Source of the DNA: Bradyrhizobium sp. Arg816
Lineage (GTDB): Bacteria > Pseudomonadota > Alphaproteobacteria > Rhizobiales > Xanthobacteraceae
DNA length: 64,000 nt
Assembly: GCF_029989365.1 (NCBI RefSeq)
Contig: NZ_JAPRAQ010000009.1
Location: 186,001-250,000 of the forward strand
Direction: 5' to 3'
Both the position numbers and the translations under genes were made by a program. Numbering within the stretch: position 1 is the first letter of the stretch; every line of letters begins with the position of its first letter. Under the pieces are notes generated by a model that worked only from the letters and a program-made list of their open reading frames with translations, did not search any database and had not been told where the DNA came from. Shown here piece by piece: positions 17,497 to 25,761 of this stretch.

Positions 17497-18357
17497 TTAC
17501 GGCTTCGGCACCTCTAATCGGAATCTGGCAGCTCCGCCCTGTCCGAGCGGCATTTCCAGCTCGGGCAGGAGCGTCTTGAGCTCGCCGTGCAGCGTGTACG
17601 GCGGATTGACGATCAACAATCCGGCGGAGGTGAGGGCAGCGCCATCAAGCTGCGGCGCGACACTGAATTCGAGACGCAGACATTTTCCCGGTGGTTTTGC
17701 TGCGGCCGCGAGCCGCGCCACTGATTGCACCAGCGTGTCGGTGGCGCGTCGGCTCTTGGCCGGATACCAGATTACATAGATACCGGTCGGCCATTTCGTG
17801 AAAGCCGCCGAGAAGGCGTCGCCGAGCTTTTCGAACTCGTCTTTCGCCTCGAACGGCGGGTCGATCAGCACGAGCCCGCGCCGTTCCTTCGGTGGCACGA
17901 AGGCCGGCAGCGCGACCCAGCCGTCGAGATCAACCACGCGCGCCTGTTCGTCGCGGCGCAGCACACCGATAAGCGCCTTGCGCGCGTTCGGCTCAAGCTC
18001 GCAGGCAACGAGGCGGTCTTGCGGCCGCAGCAGGCCGCGCGCGATCAGCGGCGAACCCGGATAAGCCTTGAGCTCGCCCTTCGGATTGAAGGCGCGAACG
18101 ATGTCGAGATAGGGCTTGGCCAGCGCCACGGCGTCGTTCGACAGGCGCGCCTGCATCAGCCGCGCGATGCCGGTCAGCCATTCGCCGCTGCGGCGCGCTT
18201 CGTCGCTTTCGAGATCGTAGAGGCCGGTGCCGGCATGGGTGTCGATGACACGGAATGCCCCCGGCTTGTCCTGGAGGTAAGTAATGATGCGCGCGAGCAC
18301 GATGTGCTTGATGACATCGGCGAAGTTTCCGGCGTGGAAGGCGTGACGGTAGTTCAT
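17497..18357 (-). CDS. rlmJ: 23S rRNA (adenine2030-N6)-methyltransferase
   Basis: 286 residues. The N-terminus MNYRHAFHAGNFADVIKH is diagnostic of RlmJ. VIDTHAGTGLYDL is the SAM-binding loop, and the catalytic DPPF motif sits in VLIDPPFEAKDEFEKL, matching the family's DPPY/F-E. It methylates A2030 of 23S rRNA before subunit assembly. The gene stands alone, followed by the cold-shock gene on the same strand and preceded by a palindromic repeat. Confidence 0.95.
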   Translation of the reverse strand: MNYRHAFHAGNFADVIKHIVLARIITYLQDKPGAFRVIDTHAGTGLYDLESDEARRSGEWLTGIARLMQARLSNDAVALAKPYLDIVRAFNPKGELKAYPGSPLIARGLLRPQDRLVACELEPNARKALIGVLRRDEQARVVDLDGWVALPAFVPPKERRGLVLIDPPFEAKDEFEKLGDAFSAAFTKWPTGIYVIWYPAKSRRATDTLVQSVARLAAAAKPPGKCLRLEFSVAPQLDGAALTSAGLLIVNPPYTLHGELKTLLPELEMPLGQGGAARFRLEVPKP

Positions 18358-18394
18358 GGTGGAGAGTTACGACATCGCGCGATGAAAGTAACTG

Positions 18395-18501
18395 CCGTCA
18401 TTCCGGGGCAGTGCGCAGCACTGAACCCGGAATCCATTTCGCCACCCGTTACGCGGGTAAATGGATTCCGGGTTCACGCTTCGCGTGCCCCGGAATGACG
18501 G
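18395..18501. repeat. Interspersed palindromic repeat, CCGTCATTCCGGGG family
   Basis: Outer arms CCGTCATTCCGGGGCA and TGCCCCGGAATGACGG are exact inverses. Inner arms GAACCCGGAATCCATTT and AAATGGATTCCGGGTTC also pair, giving a long hairpin in the gap between the 5' end of rlmJ and the 3' end of the RNase T2 gene. A degenerate half-copy is at about 58180-58240. Confidence 0.8.
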
Positions 18502-18510
18502 CGACGCAGT

Positions 18511-19224
18511 CTATCCACCCCTGATCGGCGGCATCGTCACCTGGTCGCGGCGGCAGGCGCGACGCTCGATCTCCTCGCAGGCCCGGAATTGCAGGTCCTT
18601 GCTGAGGCAGATGCGGACCTCGGAGAGCCGGGTCCGGTTGCAGGTGACCGAGATGGCCGCGTTGCTCAGGCCCGCATTGGCCTTGATGAAGGCTTCCTCC
18701 ACCTCGCCCGGTGCCACGGTCTTGGCCTGCGACAGTTCGAGATATTCCGCCGGGATCTTGATCGCAGCGCGCGCCTTTCGAATCGTCTCGAAATAATTGC
18801 GGCTGTCGAGCCCGGAGCAGGTGCCGTGCTTGTCCCACTCGTTGAAGATCAGCCCCGGCGCCGGCATCAAATCGAGCATCGAAGAGACGATGTTGCGGTT
18901 CAGGCGTGGCGATGGCCGCTGGCAATATTCGGGGAAGCCGTTCTCGTATTGCGGCCAAAGCCCGTGCACCACGAACGCGTAGGGCCGCCCGCTGCACTGC
19001 ATCTGCGAACGACCGCCGCCGCGGTTGCGCTCGGACGCCTCCTCGCAGAACGAGGGCGACCATGACAGCGACAGCACATAGAAATCGAATTCGCCGGGCG
19101 CGTTCTGCCGTTTGTCCTGGGCCTTCGCGCCGCCCGGCAGCGCGACCAGCCCGGCGGCAAGAACCAGGGGAAGGGTCAGTGAGATCACGAGACGGGAGAA
19201 CGAATGCAATCTAAAATGAAACAT
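18511..19224 (-). CDS. Secreted ribonuclease T2-family protein
   Basis: Probable periplasmic RNase of 237 residues with a signal peptide (LVISLTLPLVLAAGLVALPGGAKA). The first catalytic segment is FVVHGLWPQYENGFPEYC with its histidine. The second reads NEWDKHGTC, where the family normally has HEW-x-KHGTC, so one of the conserved histidines is Asn while Glu, Lys and the second His remain. ATG 19224, behind GAGGGGCG, is preferred over the in-frame TTG at 19239. Activity is therefore uncertain. Confidence 0.85.
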   Translation of the reverse strand: MFHFRLHSFSRLVISLTLPLVLAAGLVALPGGAKAQDKRQNAPGEFDFYVLSLSWSPSFCEEASERNRGGGRSQMQCSGRPYAFVVHGLWPQYENGFPEYCQRPSPRLNRNIVSSMLDLMPAPGLIFNEWDKHGTCSGLDSRNYFETIRKARAAIKIPAEYLELSQAKTVAPGEVEEAFIKANAGLSNAAISVTCNRTRLSEVRICLSKDLQFRACEEIERRACRRDQVTMPPIRGG

Positions 19225-19353
19225 GGCGACGCCCCTCAACTAGACTGTGCAATCAGCCTAGCAGGCAACAAGAACATTTCAAGAACAAAATGCGAGATGG
19301 CCGTCAGCCGCCTGATCAGTCCGATTCAGGCCTTTCCGATCAAGGCTCGTCTA

Positions 19354-19815
19354 TCAAGGCCTGGCGGCGCGGCAGGCCGGATTGTAGGCCCAGTTGCGGT
19401 CGAGCCCGACCACGCACCATTCGACGCCATTGCCGTAGCCGGCGAAGCCGCCATCCTCGATGATCGAGAAATGCACCTTGCGCACCTTGCCGTCATTGAG
19501 CATGGCGTCGCCGGTGCAATAGCGGCGCGGAATGTTGTCGGACTGCCAGGGCCGGAACGCGATCTCGTGAACGGCGGCGAAGCCTGTGATCTTCAACGAG
19601 GAATTCCAGAACGAGCTTTCCTTCTCCCAGAACTGGGTGGCGATGGTCGGCAGCGCCTTGTCGCAATCGACGACGGCGCCGTCATAGCGCGGCCCGTTCA
19701 GCCAGAAGTTCAACTCCAGCGGATTGGCGGCCCTGGCCTCACCGAGCGACAGCGCTCCGAACATGAGGCCAAGCAAGGCGGCAAAGCGGAGCGATTTCAG
19801 GGTGAGGGCGCGCAT
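19354..19815 (-). CDS. Secreted hypothetical protein
   Basis: 153 residues with a clear signal peptide (LRFAALLGLMFGALSLGEARA). The mature part carries three cysteines and is aromatic-rich (VVDCDKALPTIATQFWEKES, RRYCTGDAMLNDGKVRKVHF, WCVVGLDRNWAYNPACR). I recognise no named domain; the layout suggests a small periplasmic protein of rhizobia with disulfides. ATG 19815 is chosen; a TTG two codons upstream is also in frame. It is a single gene, divergent from the small secreted protein at 19999. Confidence 0.7.
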   Translation of the reverse strand: MRALTLKSLRFAALLGLMFGALSLGEARAANPLELNFWLNGPRYDGAVVDCDKALPTIATQFWEKESSFWNSSLKITGFAAVHEIAFRPWQSDNIPRRYCTGDAMLNDGKVRKVHFSIIEDGGFAGYGNGVEWCVVGLDRNWAYNPACRAARP

Positions 19816-19998
19816 GGGCAATCCGGACTGCTGGGTCTTGCGAAGACTAGACGGTGCCGCGAAGGCCGGGGCAGGTCAAGTGCAGCGCGGCAACACTTGG
19901 CCAAGAGTTGACCCTAACCTCGTAGCCGGCGGGGCATCAGTTCTTTTCATGGGCATCCCGGCACCGTAAACTGGCGCCAACCAATTGGAGTGACGGGA

Positions 19999-20292
19999 AT
20001 GCGAATCATTGCGGCCGCGGGCCTTCTTGCCCTGGGTATGATGGCCAGCCAGTCGGCACGCGCCGATATGCTTCCGGTGCCCCCGTTCAAGGGCAACGAC
20101 ACCGGCGGCATCATCGCTTATTCGCTGGCGACCCAGACCGATGCGCGGCAGGTCGCGGTCGATCACTGCGCGCGCTACGGCAAGGTCGTGAAATTCCTCG
20201 CGGTGCAGGCCTATGAGGGCGGCTATATCTCGTTCTCCTGCCGCTGGGTGCCCTACGGCGCCGCCCAACAGCCGATCCGCACGCTGTACTGA
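19999..20292 (+). CDS. Small secreted hypothetical protein
   Basis: 97 residues with a signal peptide (MRIIAAAGLLALGMMASQSARA). The mature part of about 75 residues has two cysteines (HCARYGKVVKFLAV, FSCRWVPYG) that could pair. GGAG lies 8 bases before ATG 19999; the GTG at 19990 is less likely. No family recognised. It precedes the DUF3617 gene by 44 bases on the same strand, so the two secreted proteins may share a transcript. Confidence 0.7.
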   Translation: MRIIAAAGLLALGMMASQSARADMLPVPPFKGNDTGGIIAYSLATQTDARQVAVDHCARYGKVVKFLAVQAYEGGYISFSCRWVPYGAAQQPIRTLY

Positions 20293-20336
20293 GGCGCTTT
20301 CGGAACGTCGCAATCTCTCAGCCGGGAGCTTCCCAC

Positions 20337-20867
20337 ATGACGCGCAAGCTCGCTTTGCTCGGCTCGGCCCTTTGTCTTGTGTTACAGGCAGGCAGCGCCA
20401 GCGCTGACGATCTGCCGGTGCGCAAGGCCGGTCTCTGGGAAATGAAGATGGTCAGGACCGGCACGCCCATGCCGGAGATGACCATGCAGCACTGTACCGA
20501 CGAGACCGTCGACAAGGAGATGAACAACAACGTCTCCCCGATGGCCAAGCAGATCTGCGCCAAGCAGGACATCAAGAAGACCGCGACCGGCTATGTCAGC
20601 GATTCCGAGTGCAGCGTCGCCGGCATCAGCACGACCTCGCATGCCGAGATCACCGGCGATTTCAACTCGGCCTATACGGTGAAGACCTCGTCGCATGCGC
20701 AAGGCGGTGCCGCCGGAGCAGCAGGCCGCGACACCACGATGCAGCTCGAAGCCAAGTGGCTGGGGGCCTGCAAGCCCGACCAGAAGCCCGGCGACATCGT
20801 AATGCCCGGCGGCTTCAAGATGAACGTGCGTGACATGGACAAGTTGAAGGCGCTGCTGCCGAAGTAG
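20337..20867 (+). CDS. Secreted DUF3617-type protein
   Basis: 176 residues: a signal peptide (KLALLGSALCLVLQAGSASA) followed by the DUF3617 pattern RKAGLWEMKMV, MQHCTDETVD, paired cysteines (QICAKQDIKK, SDSECSVAGI) and a C-terminal WLGACKPDQKPGDIV. These periplasmic proteins are widespread in proteobacteria with no known function. It is convergent with the histidine kinase gene; the 51-base gap includes a TCTCCC/GGGAGA hairpin (20886-20905). Confidence 0.8.
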   Translation: MTRKLALLGSALCLVLQAGSASADDLPVRKAGLWEMKMVRTGTPMPEMTMQHCTDETVDKEMNNNVSPMAKQICAKQDIKKTATGYVSDSECSVAGISTTSHAEITGDFNSAYTVKTSSHAQGGAAGAAGRDTTMQLEAKWLGACKPDQKPGDIVMPGGFKMNVRDMDKLKALLPK

Positions 20868-20918
20868 GGTTGGGTGAGCCTCCCCTCTCCCATTGCAAGG
20901 GGAGAAGAAAGAGCAAAG

Positions 20919-22307
20919 CTACACCGGAATCCGCACACTCGCCCTTAGTCCCCCCATCGGGCTGTCGCCGAGGGTGATGTCGCCGCCATGCGAGCGCGCG
21001 ATGTCGCGGGCGATGGCGAGGCCGAGGCCCGTGCCGCCTTCGTCCTGGTTGCGGGCGTTGTCGAGCCGGAGGAACGGCTTGAACACCTCTTCGCGCAAAT
21101 GCGTGGGAATGCCGGGGCCGTCGTCCTCGACCGTGACGGTCAAATAACGGTGATCGCGCTGGCCGTTGATGGCGATGCTCTTGCCGTAGCGCGCCGCGTT
21201 GGTGACGAGGTTGGCGAGGCAACGCTTGAACGAGGCCGGCTTCACGGTGACCACGGGCAGGCCGTGGAACGCGACGGTCGCGGTGTGGCCGTGGCGCTCG
21301 GCGTCGCTGCGCAGTTCCTCGAGCGCCTGCGCCATGTCGGTCGGCTGCGACTGCTCGCCGGAATCGCCGCGGGCAAACGCAAGGTAGTCCTCCAGCATCA
21401 TCGACATCTCGTCGACGTCCTTGCGCATGCCCTCGAGCTCCGGGTTGTCGCCAATCAGCGCCAGCTCGAGCTTGAACCGGGTCAGGATGGTGCGCAGATC
21501 GTGGCTGACGCCGGCAAGCATCGCGGTGCGCTGCTCCATCGTGCGCTCGATGCGTGACTTCATCTCGAGGAAGGCGACCGACGCGCGCCGCACCTCGCGC
21601 GCGCCGCGCGGCCGGAAGTTTGGCGCCTCGCGGCCCTTGCCGAAACTCTCGGCGGCGTCCGCCAGCCGCAGGATCGGCTTGATCTGGTTGCGCAGGAACA
21701 GCACCGCGACGATCAGCAGGATCGAGGACGTGCCGACCATCCAGAACAGGAAGATCTCCGAGTTCGAGGCATAGGCGGCGCTGCGCTGCGCGAACACGCG
21801 CATCACGGCATCGTCGAGCTGGATCCGGATCTCGACGAGGTTGGAGCGGCCGACGGTGTCGATCCAGAACGAGCGTCCGATCTGGCGGCCGAGCTGCACG
21901 GACAGCGTCTGGTCGAGCAGCGAGAAGAACGGCTTCGGCCCCGGCGGCGGCATGTCGCCGGCGGGCAGGAAATCGACGACGAGGCCGAGGCGCTGCTGGG
22001 CGATGCGGCGGATCTCGTTGCGATCCTTGTCCTGCGGATAGCCCTTGTAGACGTCGATCAGCGCGGCGATGTCTTGCACCACAGCAGCCGACAGGCGGCG
22101 CGTCACCGTGTTCCAGTGCCGCTCCATGAACACGAAGGCGACGACCGATTGCAGGATCACCATCGGCACGATCATGATGAGGAGTGCGCGCGCATAGAGG
22201 CCGGTCGGCATCCAGCCCTTGAACGCGTTGCCCATCCAGCCATTGGCGGCGGAGACGCGGCCGGCGGCGCTCTTCAACAGCGTCAGGCCGGTATCGATCG
22301 TGCTCAT
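20919..22307 (-). CDS. Sensor histidine kinase (EnvZ-like)
   Basis: Inner-membrane sensor kinase of 462 residues. Two membrane segments (about 41-61 and 186-206) frame a periplasmic sensor of about 125 residues. A HAMP linker follows, then the H-box GVSHDLRTILTRFKLEL with phosphorylated His269, the N-box LVTNAARYG, and G-boxes VEDDGPGIP and GGTGLGLAIARDI. The response-regulator gene is 18 bases upstream on the same strand, its evident partner. The signal is unknown. Confidence 0.93.
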   Translation of the reverse strand: MSTIDTGLTLLKSAAGRVSAANGWMGNAFKGWMPTGLYARALLIMIVPMVILQSVVAFVFMERHWNTVTRRLSAAVVQDIAALIDVYKGYPQDKDRNEIRRIAQQRLGLVVDFLPAGDMPPPGPKPFFSLLDQTLSVQLGRQIGRSFWIDTVGRSNLVEIRIQLDDAVMRVFAQRSAAYASNSEIFLFWMVGTSSILLIVAVLFLRNQIKPILRLADAAESFGKGREAPNFRPRGAREVRRASVAFLEMKSRIERTMEQRTAMLAGVSHDLRTILTRFKLELALIGDNPELEGMRKDVDEMSMMLEDYLAFARGDSGEQSQPTDMAQALEELRSDAERHGHTATVAFHGLPVVTVKPASFKRCLANLVTNAARYGKSIAINGQRDHRYLTVTVEDDGPGIPTHLREEVFKPFLRLDNARNQDEGGTGLGLAIARDIARSHGGDITLGDSPMGGLRASVRIPV

Positions 22308-22325
22308 CGGTCGCGCTTCACTGCT

Positions 22326-23057
22326 TTATGGCGACGCCACCAGGCGGTAGCCGATGCCGCGCACCGCCTGGAGGAACAGCGGATTGGCGGGATCGGTCTC
22401 GATCTTGCGCCTGAGGCGATTGATCTGCACGTCGACGGCGCGCTCGTTGACGCTGCCATTGCCGGTGAGCGCGCTGCGCGGCACGGTCTCGCCCGGTGCC
22501 TCCGACAGGATCCGCAGCATCTCGCGCTCGCGGTCGGTGAGGTGGATGACCTCCTCGCCCTGGCGCAATTCGCCGCGATCGAGATGGTAGACGTAGGGGC
22601 CGAATGCGATTTTCTCGACCGCCGCGGCCTGCGGCGGTGGCGCGGCGCGCTTGAGGATATTGTTGATGCGCAGCGCAAGCTCGCGCGGCTCAAACGGTTT
22701 TGCCACGTAATCGTCGGCGCCGATTTGCAGGCCTTCGATGCGGGCTTCGGCCTCGTGCCGCGCCGTCAGCATCACGATCGGCACCGAGGAGGAGGTCCGG
22801 ATGAAGCGGGCAAGGTCGAAGCCGGTCTCGCCGGGCATCATGACGTCGAGGATCAGGAGATCGAAATGCAGGCCCATGAGCTTCGAGCGTGCATCGCCGG
22901 CGCTTGCGGCAGTGGTCACGCGATAGCCTTCGCTGGCGAGGAAGCGCGACAGCAGATCGCGGATGCGACGGTCGTCGTCGACCAGCAGCAGATGCGGCGC
23001 ATCGTCGGCCGGTTCTACCGGCGGGCGGGCTAGCGTGGCAGCGAGTGGCACGTTCAC
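22326..23057 (-). CDS. petR: OmpR-family response regulator (PetR-like)
   Basis: 243 residues. The receiver domain has acidic residues in LLLVDDDRR and phospho-acceptor D71 (LLILDVMMPG), with Lys in YVAKPFEPREL; the winged-helix output domain ends RGIGYRLVASP. The start codon is GTG at 23055-23057, overlapping the stop of the MarR gene (GTGA), so the two are translationally coupled. A MarR gene followed by an OmpR regulator matches the petP-petR pair known from Rhodobacter capsulatus, where it is needed for cytochrome bc1 expression; assigning that name here is inference. Confidence 0.88.
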   Translation of the reverse strand: MNVPLAATLARPPVEPADDAPHLLLVDDDRRIRDLLSRFLASEGYRVTTAASAGDARSKLMGLHFDLLILDVMMPGETGFDLARFIRTSSSVPIVMLTARHEAEARIEGLQIGADDYVAKPFEPRELALRINNILKRAAPPPQAAAVEKIAFGPYVYHLDRGELRQGEEVIHLTDREREMLRILSEAPGETVPRSALTGNGSVNERAVDVQINRLRRKIETDPANPLFLQAVRGIGYRLVASP

Positions 23058-23596
23058 TCCTTTCCGTCTTGATTGACGTTGGCGAAGATCGTCTCCAGCA
23101 CCTTGTCCGGATCGTCGCGGTCGATCATCGCGCGCAGGAAGCGCTTGACGGTCTCGGCATCCTGCGGCGCCATCTCGGCGAGTGCCTTGGTGATCCGCGT
23201 GGTCTGGAGCCCGGCGAGCTTCTGCACCAGCGCCTCGCCCTTCGGCGTCGCGTAGAGCAGGCGCTGGCGGCGGTCGTTGTCGCCGGTCTTCTGCACGATA
23301 TAGCCCTCGTCCAGGAGCTGCTTGAGCACGCGGCCGAGCGACTGTTTTGTGATGCGCAGGACGTCGAGGAGATCGGCGACCTTGAGGCCGGGATAGCGGT
23401 AGACGAAATGCATGACCCGGTGGTGGGCCCGGCCGAAGCCGAAAGCCTCCAGCTCCTGGTCGGGATCGCCGACGAAATCACGATAGGCGAAGAACAGCAG
23501 TTCAATGATATCCCAGCGCAAATTGCCTCCATCGCCTGCGGCCGGCCGCGGCTCGGCTGCGTCTTGAGGGGGAGTTGCGAAATTTATGTCAGGCAT
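23054..23596 (-). CDS. petP: MarR-family transcriptional regulator (PetP-like)
   Basis: 180 residues. The winged helix-turn-helix covers about 70-140 (YPGLKVADLLDVLRITKQSL, then the wing with IVQKTGDNDRRQRLLYATPK), ending in dimerisation helices. ATG 23596 gives MPDINFATPPQ; the frame is open to 23641 but that extension would run into the promoter region. First gene of a MarR-regulator-kinase operon and divergent from ilvE. A palindrome at 23597-23618, touching its start codon, is a candidate autoregulatory site. Confidence 0.85.
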   Translation of the reverse strand: MPDINFATPPQDAAEPRPAAGDGGNLRWDIIELLFFAYRDFVGDPDQELEAFGFGRAHHRVMHFVYRYPGLKVADLLDVLRITKQSLGRVLKQLLDEGYIVQKTGDNDRRQRLLYATPKGEALVQKLAGLQTTRITKALAEMAPQDAETVKRFLRAMIDRDDPDKVLETIFANVNQDGKE

Positions 23597-23618
23597 ATTG
23601 ACGTATATTGGGTTCAAT
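23597..23618. promoter_or_regulatory. Candidate MarR operator
   Basis: Inverted repeat ATTGAC-N10-GTTCAAT (ATTGA/TCAAT arms) directly upstream of the petP-like start codon and in the divergent region with ilvE. Size and position suit a MarR dimer; the arms are short, so this is a proposal. Confidence 0.35.
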
Positions 23619-23641
23619 GTTACAAAACGATCAGCCCGCAC

Positions 23642-23932
23642 GAAATTTTAGATCGTTTCGCGTCGGGTGGCAGTTCTAGGAGCGGCCGGAGAGAGCCGGA
23701 CAGGCGGCGACGGCCGAAGCAGATCTACCGTGCGATTGTCGAGCGGCATTTCGGCAAAACATACTGGACTTCCGCCTTCCGCAAAAGCATGTCCTCGGCG
23801 ACATGCTGGCCACGGAAACCGGCCGTAACAAGGCTGGCGGCGGTCCAGCCACAACCTAATCAAGCCAGCCGGGCCCGAACAGGGCAGGCGGGCGCCAGAA
23901 CAGCGCCGCTACCGGCAGCGGGAGGCAAGGAC
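23642..23932 (+). other. Long leader region of ilvE without a gene
   Basis: About 290 bases between the petP-side palindrome and the ilvE start. The ilvE frame is open through it, but codons and residues do not resemble the family. Hairpins GCATGTC-CTCGGC-GACATGC (23787-23806) and GGCTGG-N7-CCAGCC (about 23831-23849) are present. No run of Ile/Leu/Val codons is seen, so classical peptide attenuation is not supported. Confidence 0.4.
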
Positions 23933-25015
23933 ATGAGTATGAAATTCGACATCCAGCCCGCATCCAATCCGACATCCGAGAAGGACCGCGTCGCCAAGCT
24001 GGTGGATCCCGGCTTCGGGCGGGTCTTCACCGATCACATGGCGATCGTCCGCTACAACCAGGCCAAGGGCGGCTGGTACGAAGCACGCGTCGAGGCGCGC
24101 GCCAACTTCCAGCTCGATCCGGCCGGCGCGGTCCTGCACTACGCCCAGGAAATCTTCGAAGGCCTCAAGGCCTACAAGCGTGACGACGGCGGCGTGAACC
24201 TGTTCCGCCCGGACGCCAATGCGCGCCGCTTCAAGGACTCCGCCGACCGCATGGCGATGGCGCAGCTGCCAGAGGACGTCTTCATCGAGGCGGTCGAGCA
24301 GGTCGTGCGCATCGATCGCGCCTGGATGCCGGGCGGCGAGGGCAGCCTTTATCTGCGCCCCTTCATGATCGCGAGCGAGACCTTCCTCGGCGTCAAGCCG
24401 TCGTCCGAATACATCTTCGCGGTGATCGCTTCTCCGGTTGGCTCCTATTTCAAGGGCGGACCTGCGCCGGTCTCGATCTGGGTGTCGGAGAACTACACCC
24501 GCGCCGCGATCGGCGGCACCGGCGCCGTCAAGTGCGGTGGGAACTATGCCGCGAGCCTGCGTGCGCAGGCCGAAGCGATCCAGCACGGCTGCGATCAGGT
24601 CGTCTTCCTCGACGCGGTCGAGCGCCGCTACATCGAGGAGCTCGGCGGCATGAACGTCTTCTTCGTGTTCGACGACGGCTCGCTCTCGACGCCGCCGCTC
24701 GGCACGATCCTGCCCGGCATCACCCGCGACTCCATCATCGCGCTCGCGAAGGATGCCGGCAAGACGGTGCGCGAGGAGCCGTACTCGCTCGACCAGTGGC
24801 GCAAGGATGCGGCGAGCGGCAAGCTCAAGGAAGCGTTCGCCTGCGGCACCGCTGCCGTGATCTCGCCGATCGGCAAGGTGCGCTCGGTGAGCGGCGATTT
24901 CGAGATCAGCGGCGGCGCCGCCGGCCCCGTCGCCACGGGCCTGCGCAAGCAGCTCATCGACATCCAGTACGGCCGCACCAACGATCCGCACAACTGGATC
25001 AAGAAGGTGCTTTGA
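23933..25015 (+). CDS. ilvE: Branched-chain amino acid aminotransferase
   Basis: PLP-dependent fold-type IV transaminase catalysing the last step of Ile, Leu and Val synthesis. 360 residues. Catalytic Lys200 lies in GGTGAVKCGGNYAASL, and ALHYAQEIFEGLKAY-like and YIEELGGMNVFFVF stretches match the long eukaryote-type BCAT group rather than the 310-residue E. coli form. Start chosen at ATG 23933 behind GGGAGG. Divergent from the petP-petR-kinase operon; a strong hairpin follows the stop. Confidence 0.94.
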   Translation: MSMKFDIQPASNPTSEKDRVAKLVDPGFGRVFTDHMAIVRYNQAKGGWYEARVEARANFQLDPAGAVLHYAQEIFEGLKAYKRDDGGVNLFRPDANARRFKDSADRMAMAQLPEDVFIEAVEQVVRIDRAWMPGGEGSLYLRPFMIASETFLGVKPSSEYIFAVIASPVGSYFKGGPAPVSIWVSENYTRAAIGGTGAVKCGGNYAASLRAQAEAIQHGCDQVVFLDAVERRYIEELGGMNVFFVFDDGSLSTPPLGTILPGITRDSIIALAKDAGKTVREEPYSLDQWRKDAASGKLKEAFACGTAAVISPIGKVRSVSGDFEISGGAAGPVATGLRKQLIDIQYGRTNDPHNWIKKVL

Positions 25016-25030
25016 GACGCTTTGAGATTA

Positions 25031-25060
25031 TTTCCCCTCTCTCGCGAGGGAGAGGGGAAA
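25031..25060 (+). terminator. Hairpin after ilvE
   Basis: Perfect 11-bp stem TTTCCCCTCTC / GAGAGGGGAAA with an 8-nt loop, 15 bases after the ilvE stop. The A/T ends resemble a bidirectional terminator; it also belongs to the CCCTCTCC repeat type seen at 53665 and 62957. Confidence 0.6.
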
Positions 25061-25153
25061 CGCGCAATGTTTGTGGCTTTTCGCGCCATGAACGTGTGGC
25101 TGCCGACACGCGACAAAGCCAGGAGACATCGAAGCATCCTGGACATCGTGAAC

Positions 25154-25678
25154 ATGGCAACAAAACTCTCCCAACCGCTGAAGTGGATCGTTCTCGCCGC
25201 AATCACCGGCGTCAGCGTTTTCGGCATCCTGACCATCGGGCCCATGCCGGAGGTCGTCGCACAAGACCGCTCGCCGATCGTCGACGTGCGCACCACCGAT
25301 CCCGAGATGAACACCGCGATCGCGCGCGCCCGCGGCACGCTTCCGACCTTCTGGGCGTCCTATGACGCGCCAAAGCCGTCGGAGACCGGGCACGCCTTGA
25401 AGGTGCGCTTTTCGACCCGCAGAGGCGGAGAGCATATCTGGATCGGCGAAGTGAAAAAGCTGCCGAACGGCACCTATTCGGGCCTCTTCGCCAACGAGCC
25501 GCGCGATCTGCCGGGCAAGCGGGCCGGCGACGCGGTCAAGTTCAGCGAAGCGGACATTTCAGACTGGATGTTCATGCGCAACGGCAAGATCGTCGGCGGC
25601 GAGACCATCAAGCCGACGCTGAAGTCGCTGCCAAAGGCGGATGCGGAAGCGCTGAGGGCCCGGATGGAGCAGCCGTAA
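25154..25678 (+). CDS. DUF2314 (YegJ-like) exported protein
   Basis: 174 residues. An N-terminal hydrophobic segment (WIVLAAITGVSVFGILTIG) acts as signal or anchor. It precedes a DUF2314 domain: MNTAIARARGTLPTFWASY, KVRFSTRRGGEHIWIGEV, DAVKFSEADISDWMFMRNGK. The domain occurs in small proteins of unknown role across proteobacteria. ATG 25154 fits the signal; earlier in-frame starts at 25022 and 25067 would add a basic lead. It stands alone between ilvE and hisS. Confidence 0.8.
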   Translation: MATKLSQPLKWIVLAAITGVSVFGILTIGPMPEVVAQDRSPIVDVRTTDPEMNTAIARARGTLPTFWASYDAPKPSETGHALKVRFSTRRGGEHIWIGEVKKLPNGTYSGLFANEPRDLPGKRAGDAVKFSEADISDWMFMRNGKIVGGETIKPTLKSLPKADAEALRARMEQP

Positions 25679-25761
25679 GTCTCTTACCCTCTCCCAGCAA
25701 GCGGGGCGAGGTAAAGCGAACTCCGGTTGCCGCCTCCCGCGTCGGCTGGTAAACGCCGCGC

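Noticed and set aside
23803..23860. Leader peptide for ilvE attenuation (MLATETGRNKAGGG and on)
   Set aside because: The short frame has no cluster of Ile, Leu or Val codons and no clear ribosome site.
22889..23932. In-frame N-terminal extension of ilvE
   Set aside because: It crosses the MarR gene on the other strand and shows no family similarity; the good ribosome site is at 23933.
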